In this document: in pieces, positions 9,358-18,513 of the stretch
Position numbering within the stretch: the first letter of the stretch is position 1
How the letters are laid out: every line of letters starts with the position of its first letter
Notes under the pieces: generated by a model
What the model was told of the DNA's origin: nothing
Database searches by the model: none
The model's input: the letters and a program-made list of their open reading frames with translations, nothing else
Translations under genes and position numbers: made by a program
From: Erwinia amylovora
GTDB taxonomy: Bacteria > Pseudomonadota > Gammaproteobacteria > Enterobacterales > Enterobacteriaceae
Reading direction: 5' to 3'
Length of the DNA stretch: 64,000 nucleotides
Assembly: GCF_017161565.1 (NCBI RefSeq)
Contig: NZ_CP066796.1
Span: forward strand, 868,001-932,000

Positions 9358-10472
9358 ATGGCAGAAAAAACAGAAAAGCCCACGGACAAGCGGCGTAGGG
9401 ATTCAGCCAAAAAAGGTCAGACCTTCAAAAGTAAAGATCTCATTACTACTGTGACATTGCTTACGGGGGGGGCTATCTGGCGTATGTTATGGACTTCCGT
9501 AGTTTTACCTCATTCTATTCATTAGTTTTGCGTGAAGGGGATAAAATAAGCTTAAATGACTTTCTTACTGAATTAATGCGGGTGTTCTTGAATTTATCAC
9601 TGCCGTTTATTGCAGTTTGTACCGTCGCTGGTGCTGTAATGACGTTACTACAAACTCGTTTTTCAATCGCAACAGAAGCCATAAAACTTAATTTTGAGGC
9701 ACTGGATCCTGTTAAAGGTTTAAAGAAAATATTCAGCATGCGTACGATAAAAGAGTTAGTGAAGTCAATTTTCTACCTCGTTGTTTTCATCTGTACCTGC
9801 TACAACTTGATTCATGGCGACTTAATACGGGCTGTCTCTATATATAATGGCAGTATCGAAGAACTCATTTCCGTTTGGATAACGCTAACGATTAAAGCGG
9901 TGATGGTCTTTATTGGTTGGTCAGCTTTTGTGCTTATTATTGATTTCTTTGTCGAGTATTTTTTACATTTCAAAGATATGAAAATGGATAAGCATGAGGT
10001 GAAGCAAGAGCATAAAGAGAGTGATGGCAATCCTGAAATAAAAGGTGCCAGGCGTCGTGCACATCATGAAATTCTCTCCGGAGAGGACATGGCAGCGATA
10101 AGAAACTCTGAAGTTGTTATGGCAAACCCGACCCATATCGCAATAGCCATTTACTTCAATCCTGAAGTCGCTTCATTACCTTTCATCGCCTTGCGCAGTA
10201 CTAATATGAAGGCGAAAGCGGCGATTGCTTATGCAGAAAAAATAGGCATTCCCGTAGTACGATATATTCCGCTAACCCGTCGGCTATATCACACTTACAG
10301 TCAGCACAGCTTCATCTCACTTCATGATGATTCACTGATGGAAGTCATGGATATCCTTATTTGGCTGCGACAGGTTGAAACAGCTGGCATGGAGCTGCCC
10401 GCCAGCTCAGGGGTAAAAAAGGATGAAGATGCACCAGGGAGCGGCGATGAGATGCAGGACAAGCCGCTTTAA
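9358..10472 (+). CDS. spaS: SpaS/SctU autocleaving substrate-switch protein, apparent frameshift at a G8 tract
   Basis: The ATG at 9358 begins MAEKTEKPTDKRRRDSAKKG, clearly the SpaS N terminus. That frame runs through TLLTGG and then stops at 9526. The rest of SpaS is one frame away: GGGYLAYVMDFRSF from about 9465 to the stop at 10472, aligning with LGGIAYLVSYGSF of Salmonella SpaS. The switch falls in a run of eight G (9465-9472). Nine G, or a -1 slip, would give one 371-residue protein (Salmonella 356). The autocleavage motif NPTH is intact at 10125-10136, and four membrane segments precede it. It may be a slippage site, a real mutation or a sequencing error. An ATG at 9489 in the second frame could make only a truncated protein. 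Confidence 0.85.
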
Positions 10473-10606
10473 CCGGTTTATACGGTTTTATTGTTTTTAG
10501 TGCCGGGGCTGAACAGTATGATGCACCCATCTTATCTGCTGTCTGCAATTGGTTTAAAACAACGTTAATACATTTTTTAGTTAATGATGTAATAGGTAGA
10601 GTAGAT

Positions 10607-11152
10607 ATGAAAAGCGTAATTGATTTGCTCCATGATGACGATGCGATGAAAAGCGACAGCGAACTGGATGAACAGTCGAGCGCGCTGCTTGATGCGATCC
10701 AAAACGGTGCGACATTAAAAGATGTGCATAATGTTTCTGATGAAGTCATGGATGATGTTTATAAGCTGGCTTATGAGTTCTATATAAACGGTAAGTTGAA
10801 AGATGCCGAATCACTTTTTCGCTTCTTGTGCATCTATGATTTTTACAATCCTGAGTATGCGATGGGTTTAGCAGCTGTGAATCAGCTGAAGAAAAATTAT
10901 ACCAAAGCGATAGACTTATACGCTCTGGCTTACTCTTTGGCAAAAGATGATTATCGGCCGATGTTTTATGCCGGACAGTGCAACTTAATGCTACGTCGTG
11001 CTGTCCAGGCGAGGAAATGTTTTGAAACTGTCGTTAGCAAATGCAGCGATACGCAATTAATTGCAAGATCACAGAGTTATCTGTCCGCGCTAGATGAAGT
11101 TGATAATAGTGAATCGGATGATTCTGTTAGATGTGTTAATAGGAATTCATAA
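10607..11152 (+). CDS. sicA: SicA/IpgC-type chaperone of the translocators
   Basis: A 181-residue class II chaperone with tetratricopeptide repeats. The core LFRFLCIYDFYNPEYAMGLAAV is split here only for space: LFRFLCIYDFYNP then EYAMGLAAVNQLKK, nearly identical to Salmonella SicA. It keeps the SipB- and SipC-like translocators apart in the cytosol and in Salmonella also acts with InvF as an activator. It has longer N- and C-terminal tails than SicA (165). It overlaps the sipB-like gene by one base (TAATG), a sign of coupling. Confidence 0.94.
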   Translation: MKSVIDLLHDDDAMKSDSELDEQSSALLDAIQNGATLKDVHNVSDEVMDDVYKLAYEFYINGKLKDAESLFRFLCIYDFYNPEYAMGLAAVNQLKKNYTKAIDLYALAYSLAKDDYRPMFYAGQCNLMLRRAVQARKCFETVVSKCSDTQLIARSQSYLSALDEVDNSESDDSVRCVNRNS

Positions 11153-13170
11153 TGAATATACAGGTAGATAGCTATGGTGCTTTAGAACATCTCACGGGTG
11201 GACATGAAGCAAGCGATTTAGAATTAAAAAAACAGCGAAACCAGGCACAACGCTTAGGTAATTCAGCCTTAAAAGAACATCCTCAGCTGGGTAATATCAG
11301 AAGTGCACTTAAGATTATCCAGCCAGAGCAGCTACTAAAAGTATTGCAACATGCAGGCAGCGCGTTGCATGGAAAGGGTGGAACAACGACCATTGAGCAG
11401 GACACGCCTCAGCTGGCGCTACCACGCAGTGCAAGTACAGAGGCATCCGTTAAAGGCTCTGTTAACAAATCTGAGAGCGATCTGAGCGGTACCGCCAGGG
11501 CTACCGAGCTGCTGGGTAAAATCATGCAGTTGTGCTCACAATCTTCGCAGCTAAATATTCTGTCCAACATCAGTTTTTTCAACGCACTGTTCCACGGTCA
11601 GGGATTAACGTATCTTGAGCTGTCCGCCGCACTTGAAAAAGAGGCAACCCAATGGGCAAGCGATTTTGATGCATTAAAAGCTGTTCAGGAACAGGCTAAT
11701 GCGTTGCAGCAAAATGTCAGTTCAGCACAGGATGCCTTGAACAACGCGCAGAGTCATTTAACCGGACTGGAGGCGGCAGCCGCACAGCAAGATCCGCTAT
11801 CACCGCAGCTGCAAAAGCAGATCGATGAGGCAAAAACAGCGGTTGTAGCAGCACAGGCCAATGTGACAACGGCCACATCAACCCACAACCACTATGTTAG
11901 TGCAACGCTAAATCCGGCGATTAAAGCGGAAAGTGACTCCAAAGCTGCGTTGGCCAGCACGCAACAGAAAGCTCAGGATTTGGTGAATGCTCTTCCGCCT
12001 CAACAATTTAAGGCGATAGAGATTAAAGCTAAGCAGGAAGATCCTCAGGCTAAAAGTTTAACATTCCTGATGGCCCTGCTGTCGCAGTTGATCAACCAAA
12101 GTTCGAGTGAGGATCTCAAAGCTGCGGCCGAGCTGAAGCAGAAATTATCTGAAGCGGCAGCAAAAGACGCCGAGAAACAAGCCCAGGAATATGAGGACCA
12201 GGTTCGCAAAGCCGAAGAGATGCAGAAAACCATGGGCTGTGTAGGCAAGGCTTTGGGCTGGGCTATTACTGCAGTCAGCTTTGCCGCGGCAGCATTCACC
12301 GGCGGCGCATCACTGGCGCTGGCGGCAGTTGGCGTTGCATTGACAATTGGTGACGAGATTAACCAAGCCGTCAATGGCTTCTCCTTTATGGCCAAGGCCA
12401 TGGAACCAATGATGGATAACATTGTTAAACCTATGATGGAGTTCATGGCCAATATATTTGCCGAGATTCTGCAAGGGTTCGGTGTTGATAAAGAAAGTGC
12501 AGAGATGATTGGGCAGATTATGGGTGCGATTGCTTCTGCTGCGGTCATGATTGCCGGAGTAATGGTTGCGGGTAGCGCCATGAGTAAAGTTTTTGGCTCA
12601 GTTATGCAGAAAATTGGCGCTGAAGTCACTGAGGAAGTCAGTAAGAATATGGCAATTCAGGTGGAAAAAGAGGTTGCAAAAGACATAACGCAAAGCGTGG
12701 TGAGTGGTGTCGTGAAGGAAGTTGCCGAAGAAGTTTCCGCACAAACTGCCAGGAAAGTACTCCAGACGAACATGCAGAAATTAATGAACAGCACTTTGGG
12801 CCAGGCCTTCAAACGTATTAGCCAGGGGCTTGGCCGTACATTTGGTACGGATGAAATCAAAATGGCACAAGCTTCCACACGCATGCAGATGGCCTCAACT
12901 GCCGCCTCTATGGGCAACACAACTATTCAGACTGTTGGCAGTGTCATTACTGCTGACATGATGGTTGAGGCTGCCAAGTCAAAAGCCCATATGATGAACG
13001 ATGCAGTAATGCAAAATCTGCTTAACGACATAATGAGCCGGGCCATTGAAACCTTCACGCACCGCATGGAAACAGTGAATTCCATGATTAAAAGTATGTC
13101 GGCTGTGGCTGAAAATCAGGCGCAGGCCGGGAAGTATATAACCAGGCAGATGAGCTCCGTTGCTGGTTGA
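11152..13170 (+). CDS. sipB: SipB/IpaB-type translocator (SctE)
   Basis: A 672-residue protein, longer than Salmonella SipB (593). Residues about 170-330 are Ala/Gln-rich heptad-like coiled coil, as in SipB/IpaB. Two long hydrophobic segments follow, around residues 366-396 (AITAVSFAAAAFTGGASLAL) and 453-478, matching the membrane-inserting part of the pore protein. The C-terminal region is again helical, with many Met and Ser. It should be exported with sicA help and form the host-membrane pore with the sipC-like product. Function is inferred from family, hydrophobic pattern and gene order. Confidence 0.92.
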   Translation: MNIQVDSYGALEHLTGGHEASDLELKKQRNQAQRLGNSALKEHPQLGNIRSALKIIQPEQLLKVLQHAGSALHGKGGTTTIEQDTPQLALPRSASTEASVKGSVNKSESDLSGTARATELLGKIMQLCSQSSQLNILSNISFFNALFHGQGLTYLELSAALEKEATQWASDFDALKAVQEQANALQQNVSSAQDALNNAQSHLTGLEAAAAQQDPLSPQLQKQIDEAKTAVVAAQANVTTATSTHNHYVSATLNPAIKAESDSKAALASTQQKAQDLVNALPPQQFKAIEIKAKQEDPQAKSLTFLMALLSQLINQSSSEDLKAAAELKQKLSEAAAKDAEKQAQEYEDQVRKAEEMQKTMGCVGKALGWAITAVSFAAAAFTGGASLALAAVGVALTIGDEINQAVNGFSFMAKAMEPMMDNIVKPMMEFMANIFAEILQGFGVDKESAEMIGQIMGAIASAAVMIAGVMVAGSAMSKVFGSVMQKIGAEVTEEVSKNMAIQVEKEVAKDITQSVVSGVVKEVAEEVSAQTARKVLQTNMQKLMNSTLGQAFKRISQGLGRTFGTDEIKMAQASTRMQMASTAASMGNTTIQTVGSVITADMMVEAAKSKAHMMNDAVMQNLLNDIMSRAIETFTHRMETVNSMIKSMSAVAENQAQAGKYITRQMSSVAG

Positions 13171-13211
13171 ATATATTTTCATTTTTTTTAAATACAGGAG
13201 TTTTAAACATT

Positions 13212-14465
13212 ATGACATCTTCAATAAATATCCAGGCGAGTGCGTATATCAATAAACCAGAACCTAGAACTACAAAAACACCCTCAGGCGGCGAAATTTC
13301 CTGCATCGATTGGGGTAAGGGCGCGGCACAAGAATTTGTCGGGCTGGCGAGCTCTATTCCTCTGCAAGATATTCTCAGTGGTCAAAGCCTGAGAGCTGAC
13401 CACACTACAGTTCCGACTTTATCCGCACCGTCTGAGGGGGCAGCAAATATTAGCGCGGAACAACAGAGTGAAGTTATAAAAATGGCTGAAAATGTGCGTG
13501 CTCCAGATGCCAATACGCTGGAACAGTTAGCCGCATCAGCATCGACGGCCTTGACATCTGATTTGAGCAACACCCAGTTCAACAACAGAACCGTGGAAAG
13601 TCACAAAACATCCGCAGAATCAGCAATCCAGACCAGCGCTTCAACTAACCCTGCTCGATCTCAGGCGGCCGTAGGTGGGGGCACGGATATCACTGCTGTC
13701 GGCGCTTTTGGCCCTAATTATGTAAACATGGTAGGCAACACTGACATGCTTGAGACAGACAACAGCCTGTCTGTTTCATTATATAAATCAGAGGCGCAAT
13801 TTAACAAAAGTGCAGCTAAAGCGCAGAGGTATGCCGTTGAGGCGGCAAACCGAAGCGGCGATAAAGCTATTGCAGCAGCGAAGTTGACATTAAACGGGGT
13901 AATCACCGGCGGCGTGCTGGGCACTGCCGTTCAGGCGGGAACTACGCTGAAAACAACGAATGCTTTGCATAACGAGTCTAAATCTATCGATAACAATCTT
14001 AGAGTGGCAACAAAGCTTCAAACGAACGTGCACAGCAATGAGAACTCTATCGCGCGCAGTGGAGACAACATGGTGAGCAATGGCAAAAGGCTGGATCCCG
14101 GGGCTAAAGCAGCCATGTCACAATCGCATGGTGCTGATTTAGCGAAATCCTCAGAGCTTCGCGACAATCACAGTGTCGTCCAGAACAACACCCAGAAAGT
14201 ACGTACGATTTCAGAGTTTGCCAACCAGGTCAACCGCTCAGGCCAGGGAGTCGTTGAAGGAACATTCAACGTTGAAGCGTCTAAAGAGTCGAAGCAGGCG
14301 GACCTTGCACGCGCCGACCAGAATGTCAACAATGAGCTTTCCAGTACCCACCAGCAAACGGCTAAAAAATCCGCCGAAACGAAGGCAGCGTTAAATCAGG
14401 CGCTTGAAAATACCTTGAACAATAATAATAGTGCGGCATCTGCCATCGCCGAGCGTATGCGCTGA
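13212..14465 (+). CDS. sipC: SipC/IpaC-type translocator (SctB)
   Basis: I start at the ATG 13212, which follows AGGAG at 13195-13200. An upstream in-frame TTG at 13167 inside sipB is less likely. The 417-residue product is rich in Ala, Asn and Ser, with one hydrophobic stretch at about residues 225-245 and a coiled C terminus. The end, near NNNNSAASAIAERMR, resembles the SipC C terminus. Sequence conservation is weak, as usual for this family, and the call leans on position between sipB and sipD. In animals SipC also acts on actin, and whether this one does is unknown. Confidence 0.88.
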   Translation: MTSSINIQASAYINKPEPRTTKTPSGGEISCIDWGKGAAQEFVGLASSIPLQDILSGQSLRADHTTVPTLSAPSEGAANISAEQQSEVIKMAENVRAPDANTLEQLAASASTALTSDLSNTQFNNRTVESHKTSAESAIQTSASTNPARSQAAVGGGTDITAVGAFGPNYVNMVGNTDMLETDNSLSVSLYKSEAQFNKSAAKAQRYAVEAANRSGDKAIAAAKLTLNGVITGGVLGTAVQAGTTLKTTNALHNESKSIDNNLRVATKLQTNVHSNENSIARSGDNMVSNGKRLDPGAKAAMSQSHGADLAKSSELRDNHSVVQNNTQKVRTISEFANQVNRSGQGVVEGTFNVEASKESKQADLARADQNVNNELSSTHQQTAKKSAETKAALNQALENTLNNNNSAASAIAERMR

Positions 14466-14523
14466 TCAACTAATTAAGAGGGGCGGAGATCATCCCCGCC
14501 TTTCGATCTTCCAGGAAAACATA

Positions 14524-15648
14524 ATGTGCGGTATTACTTATGCTCAGCCACAAACTAATGTTAACTGTTTGCAGATTGAAAAATCAGCTCAGTGGCATGA
14601 CCCTCTGACGGAGCCCCATGCCCATCCGTCTTCCAGCGGTGATATAGTTCAACAAATTGATGTACCTATGTACTCGTTCATTGTTAAAATATTATCACCC
14701 GCTCAAAAAACGCCTTCCGAAATCATCAGGCTTTTCATGGAGCTTCAGCAGAATAATAGTACGTTTGTTTTTGAAAGCAGCAAAATGTGCAAGTCTTTGC
14801 AATATTTAGAATCTTGTGTTAATAATACAAAAATTTTTCTGAATGAAAAAAACCTTATTCCGCATGAAAGATTTTCTCCAAGCATAACTGAAAAACAACG
14901 GCTGGAAGAGGAGGTCGATAAGGCTTTTGATTATATTCGTAATGAAATTAGTAATATTTGTCTTAATACTAAAAGTTCGCTTAGCAAAACATTCGCCACG
15001 TACGCTAGCGTATCGAGCAATCGGGAAGAAATTAGTACCGGGACAAGTTATGCGGAATTATGGGCAAGAATTAGTACAGCAATAACAATTATCCAGGAAG
15101 ACTATGTCGACTTTTATGCCGACCTGATGAAAAAATATACGGATATGTATCAGTCTTTTAATGAAAATGTGCAAAAAGCATCTTCTGATGCTGTTCACGT
15201 CGGTTCTGAGGCTAATACCGTTGATTTCAATGCACATAAGATGAAGGAAGGCTATAAAAAATTTGAGGAAGAAGTTGAAAGTATCGATTTAGGCAGTGTA
15301 AAGAATTGGGACGAAATGTCGCAAGAGGAAAAACAAAGTATGGTTATTACCCTCAGTCCAGCCTTCAATGTCGATACGCATGGAGCAATTTCTTTTAACC
15401 TTGAACAATATAAAACTACGCATAATGTATATCCTGATGGAAGTGGAGGTGAAGTTTCGACCGTCAGTTATCAGGCATGGCTCGCCACGTTTAACGCAGC
15501 AGGAAGTGCTCTCCAGAGTAATATGCAGTCATTTGCCCAGCGTTATACTCAGGCAAACAACACGTTTGATAATCTCAATAAAGTGTTAAGTAGCGTAATA
15601 AGCACGCTGGGAGAAAGCGCAAAAGACGTGCTGAAAGCACTATCTTGA
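14524..15648 (+). CDS. sipD: SipD/IpaD-type needle tip protein (SctA)
   Basis: The start is the ATG at 14524, 8 bases after an AGGA. The product has 374 residues (Salmonella SipD 343). The C-terminal third is clearly SipD-like: SYQAWLATFNAAGSALQSN, then QRYTQANNTFDNLNKVLSS, aligning with SipD YQAWQSGFKAQEENMKT and QKYSNANSLYDNLVKVLSS. The family forms the cap of the needle and controls translocator release. The N-terminal 120 residues are divergent. The in-frame open stretch upstream to 14431 overlaps sipC and has no ribosome site. Confidence 0.93.
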   Translation: MCGITYAQPQTNVNCLQIEKSAQWHDPLTEPHAHPSSSGDIVQQIDVPMYSFIVKILSPAQKTPSEIIRLFMELQQNNSTFVFESSKMCKSLQYLESCVNNTKIFLNEKNLIPHERFSPSITEKQRLEEEVDKAFDYIRNEISNICLNTKSSLSKTFATYASVSSNREEISTGTSYAELWARISTAITIIQEDYVDFYADLMKKYTDMYQSFNENVQKASSDAVHVGSEANTVDFNAHKMKEGYKKFEEEVESIDLGSVKNWDEMSQEEKQSMVITLSPAFNVDTHGAISFNLEQYKTTHNVYPDGSGGEVSTVSYQAWLATFNAAGSALQSNMQSFAQRYTQANNTFDNLNKVLSSVISTLGESAKDVLKALS

Positions 15649-15870
15649 TTGAAGCTGGATCTGCGTTGTATTGAAAATATATTGCTTCGCCAGGATGCCC
15701 CAGCCGTTACCGCATCCTCGTTTTCCCAGGGAGACAATGAGAATACCAGCCAGCTCAATATACGGGGCCATCGCTTTATCATCGCCAAAAAGCGTAAGCC
15801 TTTTCCGACATTTTTCAGTCGAGGCGGGGCAGCCCTGTATCTGATGGTATTATCGCCACTTCCCTGGTGA
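15649..15870 (+). CDS. Small hypothetical reading frame following sipD
   Basis: A 73-codon frame starting with TTG directly after the sipD stop. I do not recognise the protein. It is polar in the middle and hydrophobic at the end. It could be translated by coupling to sipD, or it could be a remnant or chance frame in the 443-base gap before the sipA-like gene. No ribosome site of its own is evident. Confidence 0.2.
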   Translation: MKLDLRCIENILLRQDAPAVTASSFSQGDNENTSQLNIRGHRFIIAKKRKPFPTFFSRGGAALYLMVLSPLPW

Positions 15871-16092
15871 ATATAAACTCACGAAATAACCTGGCTGTAA
15901 TACTGCGGGATCGTTGTGGGGATTCGCAAGCCGACCTCCTTCTGGCGTGCAGACGGTAACCTTGGTCAAAAATAATTACCTGATTAATCCTGATGCAGGA
16001 AACACGACGCTAAAATCCAGAATTAAACAAGGATGAGTGAATTTTTTTTGTTTAAGATCAGATAACATCTTTTAAAGAGGATAGTAGATATA
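15871..16092. other. Intergenic stretch before the sipA-like gene
   Basis: No coding frame is supported here. The last 60 bases are very AT-rich, with a T run at 16044-16051 and a ribosome binding site AAAGAGGA near 16075-16082 before the ATG at 16093. A promoter for the distal effector genes could lie here, but I cannot point to a clear one. Confidence 0.4.
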
Positions 16093-18198
16093 ATGATTAG
16101 TAATATCTCACCAGCTAACAAAAGTCATATTGATGATATGCAGCATCAGTATGCCATGGCTAGTATAAATAGCAAAAGTCAAACTGCCAATTCCGTTATT
16201 AATATAACTAATGCTAATTCCCCCACTGAAATACTCAGGCAGTCGCCTGGCTCCGATTCGGATATGGTTCCTGCTTCTAAACTCGCCGAGGCGTATTATG
16301 AATTCATAAAGGCACCATCTCAGAATTCTAGCAAAGCTCGTCTGTTTAAAGAGTTGTACAACAAAAATCTGCCGTCAGAAGTTGCCAACGCTAAGATGAG
16401 TGAAGGGCGTGAATCCATAAAAAACCTGCTGGGCATGATGGCAGGTAACATTAATAATAAGAAAGATAACAAAACCCTGCAAATAATTTACAGTCAGCTG
16501 ATTGCAGCTAATGGTGATGCAAAAAAAGAGAGTAAAATCGAGGCGGGGCTAAAGGAACTGCTGGTTAAATATGGCAAAGACTCCCTGAAGGGACATGTCG
16601 CAGAGTTTAAAGAAATGTGTCGCGATGCGTGGAAAGAATACCATAAAATTTCCAGCGATACTGGCGAGTCTATTAATGATAGTTTGATTTTTTCAGAGAG
16701 TCTTGAGGCTTGTGAAAACGTTATTGAAAAAACTTTAGAGGGCTTACTGCACTCTGGAGCAGATATTCACTCGTTAGCTCAATACGGCAATTTTTTCTCT
16801 AATGGATGTAGTGCGATCACGCATACCTTATTACATCAAGAGACTCCAGACTCTGAAGAAAAAACACACATGCCTGAGCCGAATAACGCAAAACCGGCAG
16901 ACCCCACGCTCTCTTCCCCCCCAATGCATGGCCAGGGAGCTATAAATATTCACGTAGAAGGATCAAAGGCCACTACGGTAGTGAATGGTGATTCATTACC
17001 AACACAAAAAACGCTTGAACAGGATCTTATAAGTCTTGGGATGAAGCTGCTTGGTGATTCGTCCCCAGAGCTGAAAGAACATAAAGTAGAAATGCTCAAG
17101 ACGATTCTTAACTTAGTAAAAGAGTCTGTAAAAAATAACAGGGGAGACGGTTTTCTTCAAAATCTGCAAGAAATAACTCAAAAACCACCGGCTGCCACTG
17201 CTGTTGCTGATCTACAAGAACTGAATTATGCTACACCGCACAATCCTCCAACTGAGGGTGAAATATCAATTACACCGCTGATTAATAGCGGGCAGGGAAA
17301 AGATACGTCGGGAACTGATCCAGTTATAAGTGATCCAACTGAAATTGATTCAAGCATCAATCTGAAAACTGAGCGACTGGATTTAAAAAGCAATGCAGCT
17401 CGCAAGGGGGAAAATCGCCAGGCCATAGACGCAACCTTTGCACCCTTAGTAACGAAAATCCATAAAGCATCCGTCGAGACCCCACAGGCTTTGCAGGTAG
17501 CCAATTCATCTGCTGATTACAATCGTGCGGGTGATGGAATTAATAATTTGGCACATCAGCCAATGAATTTGTATGATGCCGCGCGTGGAGTAAATGATGC
17601 CGTGCGTGGAGTGATAGATGCGCTATCCGAAGTGCCGGGATCTGTAAAAAAAATTCAGCAACCTTTGCCTTCACAGGCTAATAAGCCTGAAGTCATCAAA
17701 GTACGATCTGATATAATTAGGGAAAATGTAGCCAACTCACCTTCCATTGCTGGCGGCAATAATAGTGGCACCTATGCAAGTGGCAGCAATAGCGTTAACC
17801 CAGTGGTGTACGAACTGCCAGCAGCGAGCGCTCGTAAGATGGCTCAAAATTCTGAACAAAAGTTCATTCAACCTGACTCCAACGGTAAAAATATCCGTTT
17901 TAACACTGGTGGCAGCGCCTCCGTAAATAATAGCGGAGCAGGCGTCAAAGATGCTGCAGGAAGTCAATCTCAAAATCAGGATAACAGCAAAATAAAACAA
18001 AAATTTACCGTAAAATTTTCACCACGTATCCATACAACTGTGCGCACAATCGACCCTTTCAACAACCTTTCTTCTCCCTCGAGAAGTTTTGTGCAACAGT
18101 TTAACCACGATATTTATGCCGGGAGCAAGGATAAACCACACAATGCCGGAAATAATATTGCAAAAGACCCTGTAAATAACTCAGGCGGTAATGCGTGA
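16093..18198 (+). CDS. sipA: SipA-like type III effector candidate
   Basis: A 701-residue protein with no signal peptide, close in size to Salmonella SipA (685) and in its place between sipD and iacP. The N-terminal 250 residues are helical and can be loosely aligned with the SipA chaperone-binding and N-terminal domain. A Pro-rich linker and GAINIHVEGS then resemble PEPAAGP...GININI of SipA. The rest is Asn/Ser-rich and disordered. I see no clear match to the SipA C-terminal actin-binding domain, so its host target may differ. A 21-bp tandem repeat lies inside (17575-17616). It overlaps iacP by four bases. Confidence 0.68.
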   Translation: MISNISPANKSHIDDMQHQYAMASINSKSQTANSVINITNANSPTEILRQSPGSDSDMVPASKLAEAYYEFIKAPSQNSSKARLFKELYNKNLPSEVANAKMSEGRESIKNLLGMMAGNINNKKDNKTLQIIYSQLIAANGDAKKESKIEAGLKELLVKYGKDSLKGHVAEFKEMCRDAWKEYHKISSDTGESINDSLIFSESLEACENVIEKTLEGLLHSGADIHSLAQYGNFFSNGCSAITHTLLHQETPDSEEKTHMPEPNNAKPADPTLSSPPMHGQGAINIHVEGSKATTVVNGDSLPTQKTLEQDLISLGMKLLGDSSPELKEHKVEMLKTILNLVKESVKNNRGDGFLQNLQEITQKPPAATAVADLQELNYATPHNPPTEGEISITPLINSGQGKDTSGTDPVISDPTEIDSSINLKTERLDLKSNAARKGENRQAIDATFAPLVTKIHKASVETPQALQVANSSADYNRAGDGINNLAHQPMNLYDAARGVNDAVRGVIDALSEVPGSVKKIQQPLPSQANKPEVIKVRSDIIRENVANSPSIAGGNNSGTYASGSNSVNPVVYELPAASARKMAQNSEQKFIQPDSNGKNIRFNTGGSASVNNSGAGVKDAAGSQSQNQDNSKIKQKFTVKFSPRIHTTVRTIDPFNNLSSPSRSFVQQFNHDIYAGSKDKPHNAGNNIAKDPVNNSGGNA
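17575..17616 (+). repeat. 21-bp tandem repeat, two copies, in the sipA-like gene
   Basis: Two consecutive 21-base units beginning GATGCCG encode DAARGVN and DAVRGVI. They differ at a few bases and keep the reading frame. This looks like a recent in-frame duplication in the disordered part of the effector. Confidence 0.6.
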
Positions 18199-18437
18199 GT
18201 TTTTCAGAAATAGATGAAAACGCTTTGCAAATTGTTTATGATCTCGTCTTCCAGGTCAATGGTATGCTTCCGCATTGTATCCGTCCCCAGTACAGTTTGA
18301 TAACAGACCTTGGTATGGATTCTGTTGAGCTGGTTGATTTTCTGGTGAGGCTTGAAGAATGCGGTATTGTAATTAAAGATTCGCAAATATCCGCTGAGCT
18401 TACGGTGGGTGAAATTGCCGGAATGTTAAAAAATTAA
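18195..18437 (+). CDS. iacP: IacP acyl carrier protein of the secretion island
   Basis: An 80-residue acyl carrier protein. The phosphopantetheine attachment motif is DLGMDSVELVDF with the modified serine in DSVEL. It starts at a GTG overlapping the stop of the sipA-like gene, so translation is coupled. SPI-1-type islands in Salmonella carry iacP at the same place, where it supports secretion of translocators and effectors. The four-helix length and acidic character fit. Confidence 0.93.
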   Translation: MSFSEIDENALQIVYDLVFQVNGMLPHCIRPQYSLITDLGMDSVELVDFLVRLEECGIVIKDSQISAELTVGEIAGMLKN

Positions 18438-18513
18438 AACATTACTTAGCGCTTCAGGTTCGACTATGGCGCTCTTTTAAAGAAAGAAAATTTTATTATA
18501 TCAGGAGCGAAAA

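Noticed and set aside
12045..12629. Long open frame of 194 codons on the minus strand within the sipB-like gene
   Set aside because: It is opposite a strongly supported gene, rich in Ala/Ile/Ser from antisense of repetitive codons, and has no ribosome site.
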